NCBI RefSeq assembly: GCF_964355755.1
Contig: NC_092671.1
Coordinates: 20,488,001 to 20,552,000, forward strand
Reading direction: 5' to 3'
Origin: Antedon mediterranea
Lineage: Eukaryota; Echinodermata; Crinoidea; Comatulida; Antedonidae
Length of the DNA stretch: 64,000 nucleotides
In this document: in pieces, positions 34,265 through 46,184 of the stretch
Numbering within the stretch: position 1 is the first letter of the stretch
Layout: every line of letters starts with the position of its first letter
Notes under the pieces: model-generated
Databases searched by the model: none
The model's input: the letters and a program-made list of their open reading frames with translations, nothing else
What the model was told of the DNA's origin: nothing
Position numbers and translations under genes: made by a program

Positions 34265-35094
34265 TGTGTGAAATTAGTCACCTTGAAAAATAAGGTAGCT
34301 AGAAAAATATATTCATTGTGTAAACGCGGTATTTCGGTTCTTTTAAAGTTGAAACTATCTTACTTAACCAGGGAACAGTGACTCTTCCCTAACTTAACCA
34401 AACCTGAACTATATAGGCCTTGCGGTCGCCTTTATTGTAATGCCATATACATTTGCCATTTCACCTGAACCGAGGACGGGGTTTGTGTTTTAATTCGCTA
34501 TAATAAAATGCACATCATAAAACCGATTATTGAACTTATGTTATCTCGTACCGGATCCGACAGCTCCAGTTTAATATCGTGTTATAAAAAGATGTTAGTA
34601 TTTGACTGTTATTTATTGGACCATGTTTCATGAGGGTAGCCCATCCAGCAAAGCTGATCAGTGGGGCACTCGACAATACAAACAGTACAAGAATACATTA
34701 TCATAAAATTAAAAAAAATCATCTCCATGGATAACTTATTTGTTTTAAATTTCCTACAGTAGATCGGCGGATAAAGGACGGGAGATTGTTAAGCAAGATT
34801 GGGGTTCTAAGTATAATATAGAATAATATGGATGTCGCGACAGTATGCCTTTATCACAATGTACACTTGTTAGACTCGTTATATTTTAGTACACCGGGAC
34901 CTCTTTCTATGCATATGTGCTCTACTGTATACGGACTATAAATGAAAAACCAACATTTAATTTATTAGACGGGCGATTACAAAGAAAACATAGGCTGAAA
35001 TTTTAACAATAGAAATTCACATTTCAAGCTGAAAAATAAGACCACAATGTCCAAAATATTGTGAAGATTTAGTTTAACTTAATTAAAGAGTGTA
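34265..35094. other. Intergenic, nothing recognised
   Basis: 830 bp without recognised gene, RNA or repeat. Confidence 0.4.
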
Positions 35095-35612
35095 CTGTGG
35101 CACTTTGTAATAACCCGTCGCACTTTGTAATACTTGTCGCACTTTTGCAATAATCGTCACACTTTGTACACCTGCTGTCGCACTTTATAATATTTGTCGC
35201 ACTTTGCAATAATCGTCGCACTTTGTAATAACCTGTCGCATTTTGTGATAACTTCTGTCGCACTTTGTAATAACCTGTCGCACTTTGTAATAACTTCGGT
35301 CGCACTTTGTAATAACCTGTCAAACTTTGTAATAACCTGTCGCACTTTGTGATAACTTCTGTCGCACTTTGTAATAACCTGTCGCACTTTGTAATAACTT
35401 CGGTCGCACTTTGTAATAACCTGTCAAACTTTGTAATAACCTGTCGCACTTTGTGATAACTTCTGTCGCACTTTGTAATAACCTGTCGCACTTTGTGATA
35501 ACTTCTGTCGCACTTTGTGATAACTTCTGTCGCACTTTGTAACAAAACTGTCGCACTTAGTAATGACCTGTCGAACTTTGTGATAACTTCTGTCGCACTT
35601 TGTAATAATCAT
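35095..35612. repeat. Minisatellite, 20-22-bp unit with higher-order repeat
   Basis: The unit is GTCGCACTTTGTAATAACCT, with the variant GTGATAACTTCT. About 25 copies are present. Two successive blocks of about 105 bp (about 35236-35340 and 35341-35445) repeat the same order of variants, including a shared TCAAACTTTG variant. Long minus-strand frames here (up to 158 codons, rich in ITKCDRSYHK-type words) are only translations of the repeat. Confidence 0.92.
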
Positions 35613-36498
35613 ATCTTCTATTATGAATGAATCATTACCGCAATGTTTTCAGAAAAAAAGACAATCCCACGAAGTTGAATATAAATAAAGTATCAAGATA
35701 TTTATGTGCTATCGGTAAACTTCTAAATTGAGTACCAGCCAAAGGCTGGGTATTACAATTATAGTCAGGGTCTTCGTGTATGTTCGACCGTACGTTTTTA
35801 ATGCCCAAAGTGAGATTTCACTTGATTTCACTTTATGGTAGCCTACTAGGATACCAAAAATGCTAGGTAACACATTTTCACGATCCCGTAACCATGGTAA
35901 CAGCCCAAAGTTCAAAATGGCGCACAAATGGCCCTATCTCCGTAACACTAGCAAGATATTGATATCAAATTGGAACATATATATTTATATTCATTGTAAT
36001 GGAACATGTAATGTAATAGGAAATGCTATTTTTCTGCACTATTGACCTTTGACCCGCACTGTATCTAAAAACGACTGATCATGGAAATTTAAAAATGGTC
36101 TCAAATTGCTCAGACCATACATATTTATAATTATTGTAATGCAACATTTGTTAGAAAATGACCGGAAGTAAAGTCATTGCCCGTTAACCTAATAAACATG
36201 AACTTGATGTATAAGCATTTATCTATTTGAGCATGTATTATTTATGGTAGCATTAAAAAATGGGTTTATACATATTACTGTATTATCATTTGAATATCAT
36301 TTTTCTAATTCACATATTTAGTTTTTATAAATGTTTAATATTATATACTTTATTGTGTAAGTAAGCGCATTTATCTATGTAAACAACTTTGGACAATAGT
36401 AAAAATTACAGCAGAAATTCATTGCACTGTATTCATTTTAATCCCATCCACTTCACTAACATTACGTAGTCCAATTGATTCTTCTTTTCCGGGCGGGA
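35613..36498. other. Intergenic, nothing firmly recognised
   Basis: The part around 35905-36060 (AAATGGCGCACAAATGG, then CTATCTCCGTAACACTAG) resembles in style the low-complexity DNA inside the transposon at 55634-59487. No clear termini or genes were found. Confidence 0.35.
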
Positions 36499-36759
36499 AT
36501 GTTAATTGCTATACTTTTTACATTTTTCCTGATAAGAAACTGGAGCTCCAAAAATGTGTCAGCATCCTCGTTGTCATCACACCTCAACTCGTATATTGAG
36601 TTTGCTGCGCTTGTCTCCGTTAAACTTGAGGCTGTGTTAATTAGTAGTACAGTAAATAGTTGTAAAGATAAAGCTATGTGCTACAATTATAATATACCCA
36701 ACATAACTACAACTGGAGACGAAAATGGATCCGTTTGCTATTTGTATCAAACCACTTGA
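36499..36759 (+). CDS. Small ORF with signal-like N terminus and PAN-like cysteines
   Basis: An 86-codon frame starts MLIAILFTFFLIRNW, which looks like a signal peptide or membrane segment. Near the end it has SCKDKAMCYNYNI and later VCYLYQ. The C-x5-C-Y-N-Y-N then C-x-L spacing resembles the middle of PAN/apple domains, which are common in secreted and lectin-like proteins of marine invertebrates. An upstream cysteine expected in such domains is missing. The frame stops without a splice donor, so this may be a chance frame or a decayed gene fragment. It lies just left of a MITE (36806). Confidence 0.22.
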   Translation: MLIAILFTFFLIRNWSSKNVSASSLSSHLNSYIEFAALVSVKLEAVLISSTVNSCKDKAMCYNYNIPNITTTGDENGSVCYLYQTT

Positions 36760-36805
36760 TCTAGACGAAGATATAAAAAGTACTGGACCACGTTCGGATA
36801 GGCCT

Positions 36806-36962
36806 TAAGTGTGGTTCCCACTAGCGACGCAACACAAGGACGTAACGCAACGCAAGTGAATTGACCAATCACAAAAGCGATGGCTTATTCGCTTGTCATT
36901 GGTTAAAACGTTTGCGTTGCGTTTACGTCCTTGCGTTACGTTCTAGTGGGAACCAAGCTTTA
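36806..36962. mobile_element. TTCCCACTAG MITE, copy 2
   Basis: Arms AAGTGTGGTTCCCACTAGCG and, inverted, AAAGCTTGGTTCCCACTAGA surround GACCAATCACAAAAGCGATG. It is almost the reverse complement of copy 1 at 17466-17648, minus a short central stretch. TTAA-like bases flank it (36804-36807 and 36960-36963). Confidence 0.85.
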
Positions 36963-36963
36963 A

Positions 36964-37711
36964 AGTGAAAAAGCGAATCGAGACGTACTTTCGTTGAAGG
37001 AACGTGCGGAACGATGCACACAGAAGATGGCTCAATTGCCGTACCGGCCGTAAGAATTTTTCCTATTAGGTTATACAGAAAATATAGAGGGCCTGAATCC
37101 TCACATCATAAATGTTCATATGTGACGGAAAACCCTGGAAATAGTTTTCACATAGCTGCTGCAAAAACTATCACGAGTCACCAACCATGTGCCACACAAA
37201 ATGAAATTGTAATTTCACACTAAAATGACAGACATCTCATATTAGTCTGACATTGTACTTTCTGACATAACATGAATTAATCCCAATATAATACATGGAA
37301 AAATCTTTGGAACTGTTCAATGCAAAAATGAAATAAATAAAACAAAAACTTTATACATGTTGCTTATGTTTCTAAACTATTAATTTTTTGACAACCAACA
37401 ATGTACATATTAAATGAATTAATTAAAACTCACATATAATCTTTAGAATCAATTGTGTTTAACTTCATACAGGTTTATATCATAGGCCTACATATTAACG
37501 GATTCTGCCAAAAAACAATAATTTAGCAACGCGACAACGTCCATGCATCTGAGTTTTCTAGATCTAGAATTTATGAAACTATAGCCAATCCAAATGATGT
37601 ATATAATGAGGTAATTACTAAGTTATATGAACATTTCAAACCCATTAAAAATACAGCATTAACAGTCTATTTCAGAGAAATGAAGCAGAAGCTATAATAT
37701 AACTCCATGAT
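36964..37711. other. Intergenic, nothing recognised
   Basis: A 69-codon frame at 37014-37223 has no recognisable features. Nothing else is visible. Confidence 0.4.
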
Positions 37712-37811
37712 TTGACCAATCAAAAGCAATGAATTATTTGAACTGTCGCATGTCATTGGTCAACTCGTTTGCATTGCGTCTACGTCCCTGCGTTGCGTCC
37801 TAGTGGGTGCA
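37712..37811. repeat. TTCCCACTAG MITE, partial copy 3
   Basis: GACCAATCAAAAGCAATG, TGTCATTGGTCAACTCGTTT and GCGTTGCGTCCTAGTGGG match the right two thirds of copy 2, with more divergence and no left terminus. Confidence 0.7.
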
Positions 37812-39783
37812 TGGATTAAAGCCCGGCGCACACTACAGCTATCGGCTGAGCCAACTGCTGACACGCGCACGAGTAACACTTTGGCTTGGTTATAAATTGA
37901 TAATAGGATTTGTAGGACTTGGTATTCAGAAGACCCATAGATTATTGCAATACACCCAGTCAGTAGTTAAAAAGTATTGACTGACCTTTTGGCTCCTGTA
38001 CTGACAAAGCATCCCAATTATTTTTCGGCCAATTTGGACTTACTTAAACAAACCAAATTTGTGTTTTTTATGTAACATTAGAGTTGAGGGATGGGGAAGA
38101 GGATGGGTACAAAGAGAAAACAATTTTTAAATATATTCTTTATCAACTTAGTAACAAAATATTCCTTTTCATGTTTCATAGGCCTATAAATAATCATAGA
38201 GGACATTTTTTCCTCCATAAAATAATATACCACTAAATACACTGGTAACATTTGCGATTTAATACTTTGTTAAAACTGTTATGGTCGATTGAAATAGTAA
38301 ACAATACACCACTATGATGTTTATATTTATTGTAATTATTAATAATACAAACGTTGAGAAGCAACTTTCAGTAATAAAGATTATTTGTATATTGTGCGTT
38401 TATATATCTAGGGCCTACCCACACATAAGTTTATTTGTACATGTGTTTATGTATCTAATGGTATGCCATTTTATATAATAGTTAGAATTCACTTTTACCA
38501 AACTTGGATGGAAAACAAAAATATATTTACCTGAGAAAACTGTAATTTAAAGAAAAAATAGTCAAATTGACTGGAAACCAATGGGTTTTTGGTTGAATTT
38601 TACTTTTTATTTTGTCTTTTTATAAGTGAAAACATTATTTTGTTTAGGATTTTTTTCTATGGAAGTAATTAACTTTATTAAAACTATATGTTTTTATTGG
38701 GACCTTTAATGTTTATGAGTGCGATGGTAAAATAATTGTTATGAGATAAAAATAGAATTTTAATTTCACAGAATTCAATTAATTATTTTGTTTATGTAAC
38801 TTCTAACTAAGTAGATTCTTGTCTTTTGATTGAAATTGAATGAAAGGTACATTTAATTCAGTTTAAAATGTATCTTTATTTTTTTATTGTTTTTTTTATA
38901 ACACCTAACACCTAAAGTATTAAACATTTATTGAAACATTTATTATTTTAGTATCTAGTACATTTACAGTAGAATCTTGCATACCCTGATTTTACGTTCC
39001 CTGGATTTTATGTACGCATAAAATGACAGATGACGTCATCATTTTTAGTATTTTATTACATAAATAGTATGCTATTTTCTTACATTAAGGGCGACTGTTT
39101 TTATTGAAAGAAAATACAAGAACTATTTTTTATTTATAATACTTTATTTAAACACTGCACAGCCTGCATATTTTGTTCTAGTATAGGCCTCACAGCTAGG
39201 CCTCATATCTATAGCTATATAGGCCCTAGATTAGTCTAGGCCTAGCTGTAAGTAAAGTAGATAAACACAACAGACTTTTTACTGTAGCTACGATCTATGT
39301 ATTTGGAGGTTAACTGTAAGGTCAACCTGGATTTTATGAATCCCATGTTTTACGTATCTTTTTGTCCCGTATACAGATATATTAAAGTTCTCTAGCCTAC
39401 GGATTATTATTTTTTTTACGTACAATTCTCCTTTTTAGTCTGAATCAGCATGTAATAAAAACAAGAATAATAATTATTATTTCATACAGTACAATTATAA
39501 TTAATATATCACTCTATAATACACTATAGCACTGGTACCTTGGGAGAAAAAAAATTACAATTTCAAGTATTTTAATCAATTTGTAAGTATGAACATTTTG
39601 AAGAAAATGCTTTTATTTATTTGCATGTAATATAGATTTTACAGAATATATTACATAATCACAATGTATTATAACCACTGAATAATTTGACAACTGTTAG
39701 TAAAAGCCAATGAAAATCATTCATTAACTGTAATATGAACAAGTTCCCAAATACAGTATTCAACAAAGTCAAATATTTTGGAT
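37812..39783. other. Downstream flank of IFT54, nothing recognised
   Basis: 2 kb of AT-rich DNA. It should contain the IFT54 3' UTR next to the stop codon at 39784, but I cannot fix a polyadenylation site among many AATAAA-like words. Confidence 0.4.
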
Positions 39784-39940
39784 TCAAGATAATACGACAC
39801 TGTTCATCATTTTTGCCATTTTCTCTTCATTGCGTAAAATTTTCGACTTAACAGCGCCTATCAGTTCAAGTTGATCCGCAATAGACTGGTCTAGTTCTGA
39901 CAATTGTGCATATAATGGTTCTAACTCACCCTCCGTTACA
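39784..39940 (-). CDS. TRAF3IP1: IFT54 last exon with stop
   Basis: One base completes an asparagine codon, then 51 codons and TGA. It encodes VTEGELEPLYAQLSELDQSI, ADQLELIGAVKSKILRNEEK and MAKMMNSVVLS. The family ends ELEPLxAELAELxQxIxDQxxxIxAVKxxILxNEEKIxKM with a few residues to spare. The natural C terminus is therefore intact. Confidence 0.95.
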
Positions 39941-41532
39941 CTAAAATTAAAAAGATTAAAACAATTACGAATAATTAGGTTTCATGATGAGTTTACTAAA
40001 TGCAACATGCACTGACAAAAAACTCTTTGCTAGAAATTGAAATTGAGCTATACTGTGACTTTTTTGAAAGTTTATTGTTGAATGGCCATCTATTAAAATC
40101 GGAATTCTAAAAGTATACAAATCAATACACCTTTTTCACGAAATAGAAGACATCTTCGATCAATGACAAACAATGCCATGCAAAAAAGCAAAACAGAAAT
40201 AACATAGTGTTTTCAGCCTATTTTCGGAGGACAAGTTACTTAAAAATTCGTAACTCCTCAACGAACAGTCCTATGGACAACATTGTTACTGTAAAATAGA
40301 ATAACTGTAAAAAGATTAGCCTACATAACTGTGTGATTGTGATTGCTTAAAATCCATAAAAAAACAACACAGTAATTTTTTTTCTTATACGATCCTATGT
40401 TCAAGAGTTTCGATTATTTAGTAAACATGGTGTCCTGAAATCCCCTGATAATGCAATGTTATTTCTGTTGGTTAGGCTTTGTTGCACGGCATTGTTTGTC
40501 ATCGATTGAAGATGTCTTCCATTTTGTGAAAAAGGCGTATAACATATGTTGAATGTTTATGAGTTGAAGGAAATATTCTTTCCATTCAATACAAACATTT
40601 ATTATTTGTTTTATAACACACCTATTTTTCTAAAATTTAATTCAATTCATTTTCCAGAAAACATAATTAACATGAAAAAAAAAGTATACATGATAGGTAG
40701 CAATAAAAAAAAACAGGAAACCATTCTGGCAGATTGTCAAAAAGCAATAAAAATATCGCTATATACAGACTACATAATTAAGCATACAATCCGATTATAA
40801 AAATTATATTAAACAGAAACAAATTTAATTTCATTGTAAAGAAACATGTCCATAATATGTACCGCAACCTCATCTGTGGAAAATGAAATAAAGACAGAGT
40901 GGAATAAAGCATTTGTACGAGACTTCTCGTGTCTGAAAAGTTTCTCACTTCTATGTTTTAATCAATTAGTATCATTGACGAAGTCTAAGCCTGGAAGCTA
41001 CTGTAGGCCATTCAAAAAGGCACTTCTGCAACTTTGGATAAAGGAGTAAAATAGAAAACAACAATGCGCACTACAGATTTATTTTCGAACTAAATATATC
41101 AGCATGACAAGAATTCTCAAAATATATTAAAAAGCTGCTTGTGCATTAGAACCCATCATCATCATACCGATGTGCAATTAATTAATCAAATTGCAAGAAT
41201 ACAATCAGGTGTTTCAAATAGCATAGAATAATTTCCAACCACAATATTGTCATCAAAATGAATGAAAGAAAGGGGAATGACAAATTTGGGAGTAACTCAA
41301 GCATGGAAAACGAAAAACATTAAAAAAAAATACTTTTCACATTTTAAAGATTAACAAAATTATTTCAAAAGACTGATGATATAGGATTTATTTTTACAAA
41401 AAAAAAATACAAATGGTGACCTTAAAATAGAAAATCAAAAAATGTAGATAATGCATCTTTATGATTTTAATAATAAAGTTTAATTAGTTTTAACATTGTA
41501 AACTCTGATATTATCTTTCTCACTTTACTTAC
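39941..41532. other. IFT54 last intron
   Basis: Holds the MITE at 40130-40535. Plus-strand frames at 40546-40800 and 40846-41049 show no domain. Otherwise AT-rich and unassigned. Confidence 0.45.
40130..40535. mobile_element. MITE with about 75-bp inverted repeats (CCTTTTTCAC)
   Basis: The left arm CCTTTTTCACGAAATAGAAG, then ACATCTTCGATCAATGACAA and ACAATGCCATGCAA matches the inverted right arm CCTTTTTCACAAAATGGAAG, ACATCTTCAATCGATGACAA, ACAATGCCGTGCAA. The arms are about 85% identical. The core is non-coding. No target duplication was seen. Confidence 0.82.
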
Positions 41533-41756
41533 TTTTGCTCTCGTTTTATTGCTAAGGAATGTTCTTTATTTTCTCTCTTCCATTTATCCAGTTCTTTTTG
41601 CATACTATCCATATCTTCTTGCAAATAATCCATAGTTTTTCCAAGCGGATTAGCACTACGTGTTAGTGTTTGAATAAACCCTCGCAATTTTTCAACTTCT
41701 CGTTCGACCATCTGGTGTTCCTTTTTACGTGCTGCATCAAGCACAATTGGTTTATC
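41533..41756 (-). CDS. TRAF3IP1: IFT54 exon: central C-terminal coiled coil
   Basis: 224 nt, starting in phase 0 and ending two bases into a codon at AAAA/GTAAGT. It encodes DKPIVLDAARKKEHQMVERE, VEKLRGFIQTLTRSANPLGK and TMDYLQEDMDSMQKELDKW. The EIEKLR-x-SIQTL-x-RSA-x-PLGKxMDYxQEDxDxM series is the hallmark of the IFT54 C-terminal domain, which forms the IFT20-binding coiled coil. Confidence 0.95.
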
Positions 41757-41920
41757 CTGGAAAATTCAAACAGAGAGTACCTAATTATACAATTACTGAA
41801 TATTGACTGATTGACTCAACAAGGATCACTGCAGATTTTACAACAATTTTATTATACACTGGTCACGTTCAAAATGTCTATTGTTTTTTTAAAGGAATAT
41901 TACAGATTTTGAATGACTTA

Positions 41921-44061
41921 AGGGTCTTTCACACCTGTTCCGGCACGGTTCCAGTCCAGCGCCGGTTCTAATAAAGTTCGCACCCGGCATCAGGTTTACT
42001 GTTCCGCTCTGGCGTACGGCGGTTGGACACGCTGGATCGTCACGCTTTACTGATCAAAAAATAAGCAAACCTCACAGGAGATTGAAGGGGTCATTAATTG
42101 TGTTTAAAAAAAAAGGTCCAACTGTTGAGTAAGTGAATTTTTTTTCCTTAGGTTATAATTACTGTATACTTTTTGCTTTTCGCAACAAAAAAAGAGCAAA
42201 CATGGGCCAGTATATGTGTCTTATAAATAATGATTTACAATTTATGGAAGATGAATATTACAAATATTACAGAATGACAGAGGAACACTTTGAAACCCTT
42301 TTAGACCTAATTAGTGCTGATCTAAAAAAACAAGACACTCGTTTTAGAAAAGCAATTACACCCAGAGAACGTCTATCTATTTGTTTAAGGTAAAATAAAT
42401 AACTTTTTAAGTTTTATTTAATTAACCGATAATTACTAACAATAATGAGAATGAAGAAAAATATTTGTTTTTACTGGAATGCTATTCATATATTTACAAC
42501 CATTGCATAAATAAATTGATCATTGGATATAATAATAAATCTTATTATTATTTATCTTTCTATACAGGTTTTTGGCTACAGGCGACTCATATGGATCATT
42601 TTATTATAACTATAGAATGGGTGTATCAATGATAGTGGTGGAAGTGTGCATTGCCATCTGGAATAGACTCAGTGGGATATATATGGCAATGCCATCATCA
42701 TCTGACGATTGGGAGCGTTTGCTAGGAACTTCTACATACGATGGAACTACCCCAATGCATTGGGCACGATTGATGGGAAGCATGTTCATGTTACAGCTCC
42801 GAACAATAGCGGGTCTCACTATTTCTGTTACAAGGGCCATTTTTTCATCGTACTTTTGGCATTGGTAGATGCTGATTATTGGTTTACGTATATTGATGTA
42901 GGCAATTTTGGATCAGCGAGTGATGGAGGGATATACTCCAGAAGCTCCTTGGCAGAGGCAATCGATAATGGCAGAATTCAATTTCCAGGGCCCACATCTT
43001 TACCAGATGCTCCTGAATTAGGTGCAATGCCACATGTAATACTCGGAGACGAGGCATTCCCATTGAAGTCAAATAGGATGAGGCCCTTTCACCGACGAAA
43101 AGAGAATTTACAATTACAGGCATTCTCGAGGAAGAAGCATATCAGAAAATGCTTTTGGTCAACTGTGTGCACAATCCAGGATTTTTTTCCGCGTCATCAA
43201 TTTGTCTCCAAACAATGTTGATCATGTTATAAAGGCAACATGTGTCCAATTTCATAAAGAAAACAAGCCCCTGTGGGGATGCCTACTTGTAACTCCCACT
43301 TTGAAAGCACACAATCAATTTTAGACAATTGTGAAGGAATCTCCAATTTGGATAAATTAGGTTACCGTGGGTCACAAGACGCAATAGAAGTACGCAACAA
43401 GTTTGCAAAGTATTTTAGTTCTGAGGCTGGCAAGATTTCTTGGCAAAACAAGCATTGTTTTGGAAATTAGAGTAATATTATGAATCTACGTAACGGTCTG
43501 GTATTGGGATAAATAAAAATTAAATTATCACCCTGGTAACATTTCTCTTTACATGCCAGATAGTGCAGTATATAAGTTTTTTAAATTCCTAAAAATCATC
43601 ATGCCACATGAATATAAATTTTGACATATATACTTTTTGTTTTATTTTTTGTTGTTGCTATGTCGAAATAGTTATATTCAAGTGGCAGGATTAGGCTTTC
43701 GTGGACATTTAGTTGTTGTTCAATCCAATGATAAAATAGAAAACAAACTAAAAATGTAGAGTTGCATATAAAAACACTTGATTCTTAAATAAAGAAAAAC
43801 ACAGAATACATTACAAAGTACTGGAATCAACAGTGTGTAGTTGTTTGCTATTTATGAATTGATTAAACTGACTGCCTATAAAATGAGAATGTTAAAGTCC
43901 CATTCTCCACGTTTTTTAGATCTAATTCTCATCCGGTCGCTGGAAGCAAGACATCGTCACTGGATACCGGACCGGAACATATATGAACAGGACACATCTA
44001 CAGCATCGAAAACATAGAGACACCGTGCCGGAACCATGCCGAAACAGATGTGAAAGGCCCT
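41921..44061 (+). mobile_element. Complete PIF/Harbinger transposon, TSD TTA
   Basis: 2141 bp between TTA at 41918-41920 and TTA at 44062-44064. The left terminus AGGGTCTTTCACACCTGTTC and the inverted right terminus AGGGCCTTTCACATCTGTTT continue CGGCACGGTTCC and CGGCATGGTTCC. TTA is the classic PIF/Harbinger target. It carries one two-exon transposase gene, now broken, in an IFT54 intron and antisense to the host gene. The segment 43891-43925 resembles the end of the repeat at 48350-48962, so another repeat may have inserted in its 3' part. Confidence 0.92.
42202..43470 (+). pseudogene. Harbinger (HARBI1-like) transposase pseudogene
   Basis: Exon 1 (42202-42389, from MGQYMCLINNDLQFMEDEYY to ERLSICL) and exon 2 (from 42568, R-FLATGDSYGSFYYNYRMG) are separated by a 178-bp GT-AG intron. 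The DDE nuclease follows: ALGTIDGKHVHV, LVDADYWFTYIDVGNFG with SDGG, and GDEAFPLK; ENAFG is present only after a frame change. It ends YRGSQDAIEVRNKFAKYF near 43470. Frames change near 42718 (after DDWER) and near 43130 (before ENAFGQL), and other stops follow, so the copy is inactive. HARBI1-family transposases excise and reinsert DNA at TWA sites with a partner Myb-like protein, which is not encoded here. Confidence 0.9.
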
Positions 44062-44064
44062 TTA

Positions 44065-45279
44065 ACCAGGTAATCATTTTTAATAAAAATTGTTTACTAT
44101 AAATACAAACTTTTGCAACTTTAATAATAATCCTACTTTGACAGCTGTGAAGCAGAACGATTACCATAAAATAGTGATGCTACAGGATTTTTTGTGATGT
44201 TATATAAGATTGGAATTTTACTGATTTTCAATGACTTAACGATAATGAAAACTATTGGTATTGAAAATAGTAATTCTAACATTGATTATTCTTTTGATTT
44301 ACATACATTTTGGTGAATTTCCTATCACTAGAAAAAGAGTTTAAAAAGGGACATACATACATATTAAAAATAATGCATTACTTAAATTACTTAAAATAAA
44401 ACATTAAACCAGTCTTAAATGTACGTTTTATGGTAAATTATGATAAAAAGAGAGAAGCACTAACTAAGTAGCTCAAATCGAATGTCCTCTCGATGATGGT
44501 CTTTAGGCCTAGCCTAACGAGCAACGTACGTTAGTCAGGCCTAGCCTGACATTGTCTAGTTGCTTCATTAATTGTCTTTCTGTTTTTGGCAGAATCTGTT
44601 AATACAAATTGGGGAAAACACAGCATTTACGCTGAAAAGTTATGATTTTTCTATAAAGTTGGTGAATAACAGAAGAAAAATGAAAATATCAATCCGCACG
44701 CAATACAAGCAGTATTTATAGTGGGCCGCTTAAATTATTAGAATCAATTTATATTTCATATTTTTACCGCAATAGGCTCATATAATATTTAAAATACAGT
44801 TTTGTGACCTTAAAATTAGATAACAAAAATGAAAACTCAATCTAAATTATACCTTTCTGAATTAGCGATGTTCCAAATGTCAGAAATTCCAATTATTTTA
44901 ATTGATTTTTTAAAGTACTGTATCTTCGGACAAAAGTCTCATTTCATCAAAATTGTGGTTAATTAAAAATTGAATGAATTAAGATCTCTTCTAATTGTAT
45001 TAGTCTTAAACATTTAATAAATGTTTGAAAAAAAGCACAAAGCAGTTAGATTTTCTTTAATATTAGTTCAAATATATTAAAATATTGTTACTCTGACGGA
45101 TGATTCTCAGTGGAGACATAATATTCTAGGTATATATGGGTATGTTTTTCAACTTACCCTCAACATCTTTACCAACAGATTATGGGGTTAGCGCAAATTT
45201 TCCATCTTTTTAGCGTAGTGGGGTCTGTAAATAATTAATTGGCAATTACTTAAATGTTTCATGTAAATTTATAACTTAC
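44065..45279. other. IFT54 intron with dispersed repeat
   Basis: 44395-44830 (ACATTAAACCAG, TTATGGTAAATTATGATAAA, AGCCTGACATTGTCTAGTTG) matches 48390-48960 and part of 19707-19812. Otherwise unassigned. Confidence 0.5.
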
Positions 45280-45381
45280 ATCTTTTTTTTTATCATTCTT
45301 TTCCAACTCTGTCTTTGTTTCCATTATCTTCTTGACCAGTGATCCATGCTGACCATCATCTTCCACTTCATTAGGTCCCAC
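45280..45381 (-). CDS. TRAF3IP1: IFT54 exon: start of C-terminal domain
   Basis: 34 codons, phase 0-0, acceptor CTTTTTAG, donor GTAAGT. It encodes VGPNEVEDDGQHGSLVKKIM and ETKTELEKNDKKKD. The GxHGxLVxKIMETK pattern opens the conserved MIP-T3 C-terminal domain of IFT54. Confidence 0.9.
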
Positions 45382-46008
45382 CTAAAAAGTTATAGAATTA
45401 TAACTTAACCATGGAATTAAAAAATATACTGTACCTCCATGCCTATCATGCAAACTAATTCACAAAGGACTAGTAATATGTCCTTATAAGAGTCCAAATG
45501 AACTCAGTCATTTATAGGTGTAAAGCCAAACTTGTGTAGTCTACAGAGCCAGGAGTACTTAAATTAACAATTTGTTACTTTCTTGGATCGGAAAGGAGGA
45601 AGCAACTAACAGGGTGAATACAGTATTGAAATTTGTGTATTTTTACCAGACAGAACTATCCCAGTATTGGATTGCATTAGGCAGGAAAAACCAACGAATG
45701 AGGTTTAATTCCTTGCGTTTATTCACAAAGCCTATAGGATTCCTATACAAACAAGTAGAAAATGTCACTACTCAATATTAATCATTTACTCTTTCACAAT
45801 GATGAGAGTTTACACATGCCTGAGCTAGGCAATGCGAAAGGGGTAATAGACCATCACCTTCATAGGAAATTTAAATATGAAATTGCTGCACAAATCTATA
45901 ATAGATTCAGTATTTGCTAATAAAAACTAAAAATATTACAAATTAATGTATGTATAAAAAGTGACAAACCTAATATAAAGAAAAGTGAATATTGTTTATC
46001 AAATTTAC
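45382..46008. other. IFT54 intron, nothing recognised
   Basis: No exon or repeat recognised. A 69-codon plus-strand frame at 45572-45781 shows no features. Confidence 0.4.
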
Positions 46009-46132
46009 CTGTTGATTATCTTGGGTAAGTGGCTGTGATTCTTCCACAAGAAAGGTATCATCATCATCATCATCCTCTGAATTGGCACCATTGTCAACAA
46101 TTACATTATTTACTTGCTTTCCACTACCAATC
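46009..46132 (-). CDS. TRAF3IP1: IFT54 exon: VxNVIVD and acidic run
   Basis: One base completes an arginine codon and 41 codons follow. It encodes IGSGKQVNNVIVDNGANSED, a run of aspartates, then TFLVEESQPLTQDNQQ. The SGKxVxNVI segment and a DDxFxVEE acidic stretch are present at the same place in vertebrate TRAF3IP1. A LINE remnant in antisense begins within about 60 bp upstream of the acceptor. Confidence 0.88.
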
Positions 46133-46184
46133 CTGAAAAGAAAGCTCTCACTTCAATTAAATGTAAATACAGTATTGATGTTGC

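Noticed and set aside
35069-35612. Several long overlapping minus-strand open frames (62-158 codons) rich in ITKCDRSYHK words
   Set aside because: They translate a 20-22-bp minisatellite in several frames and have no non-repeat sequence.
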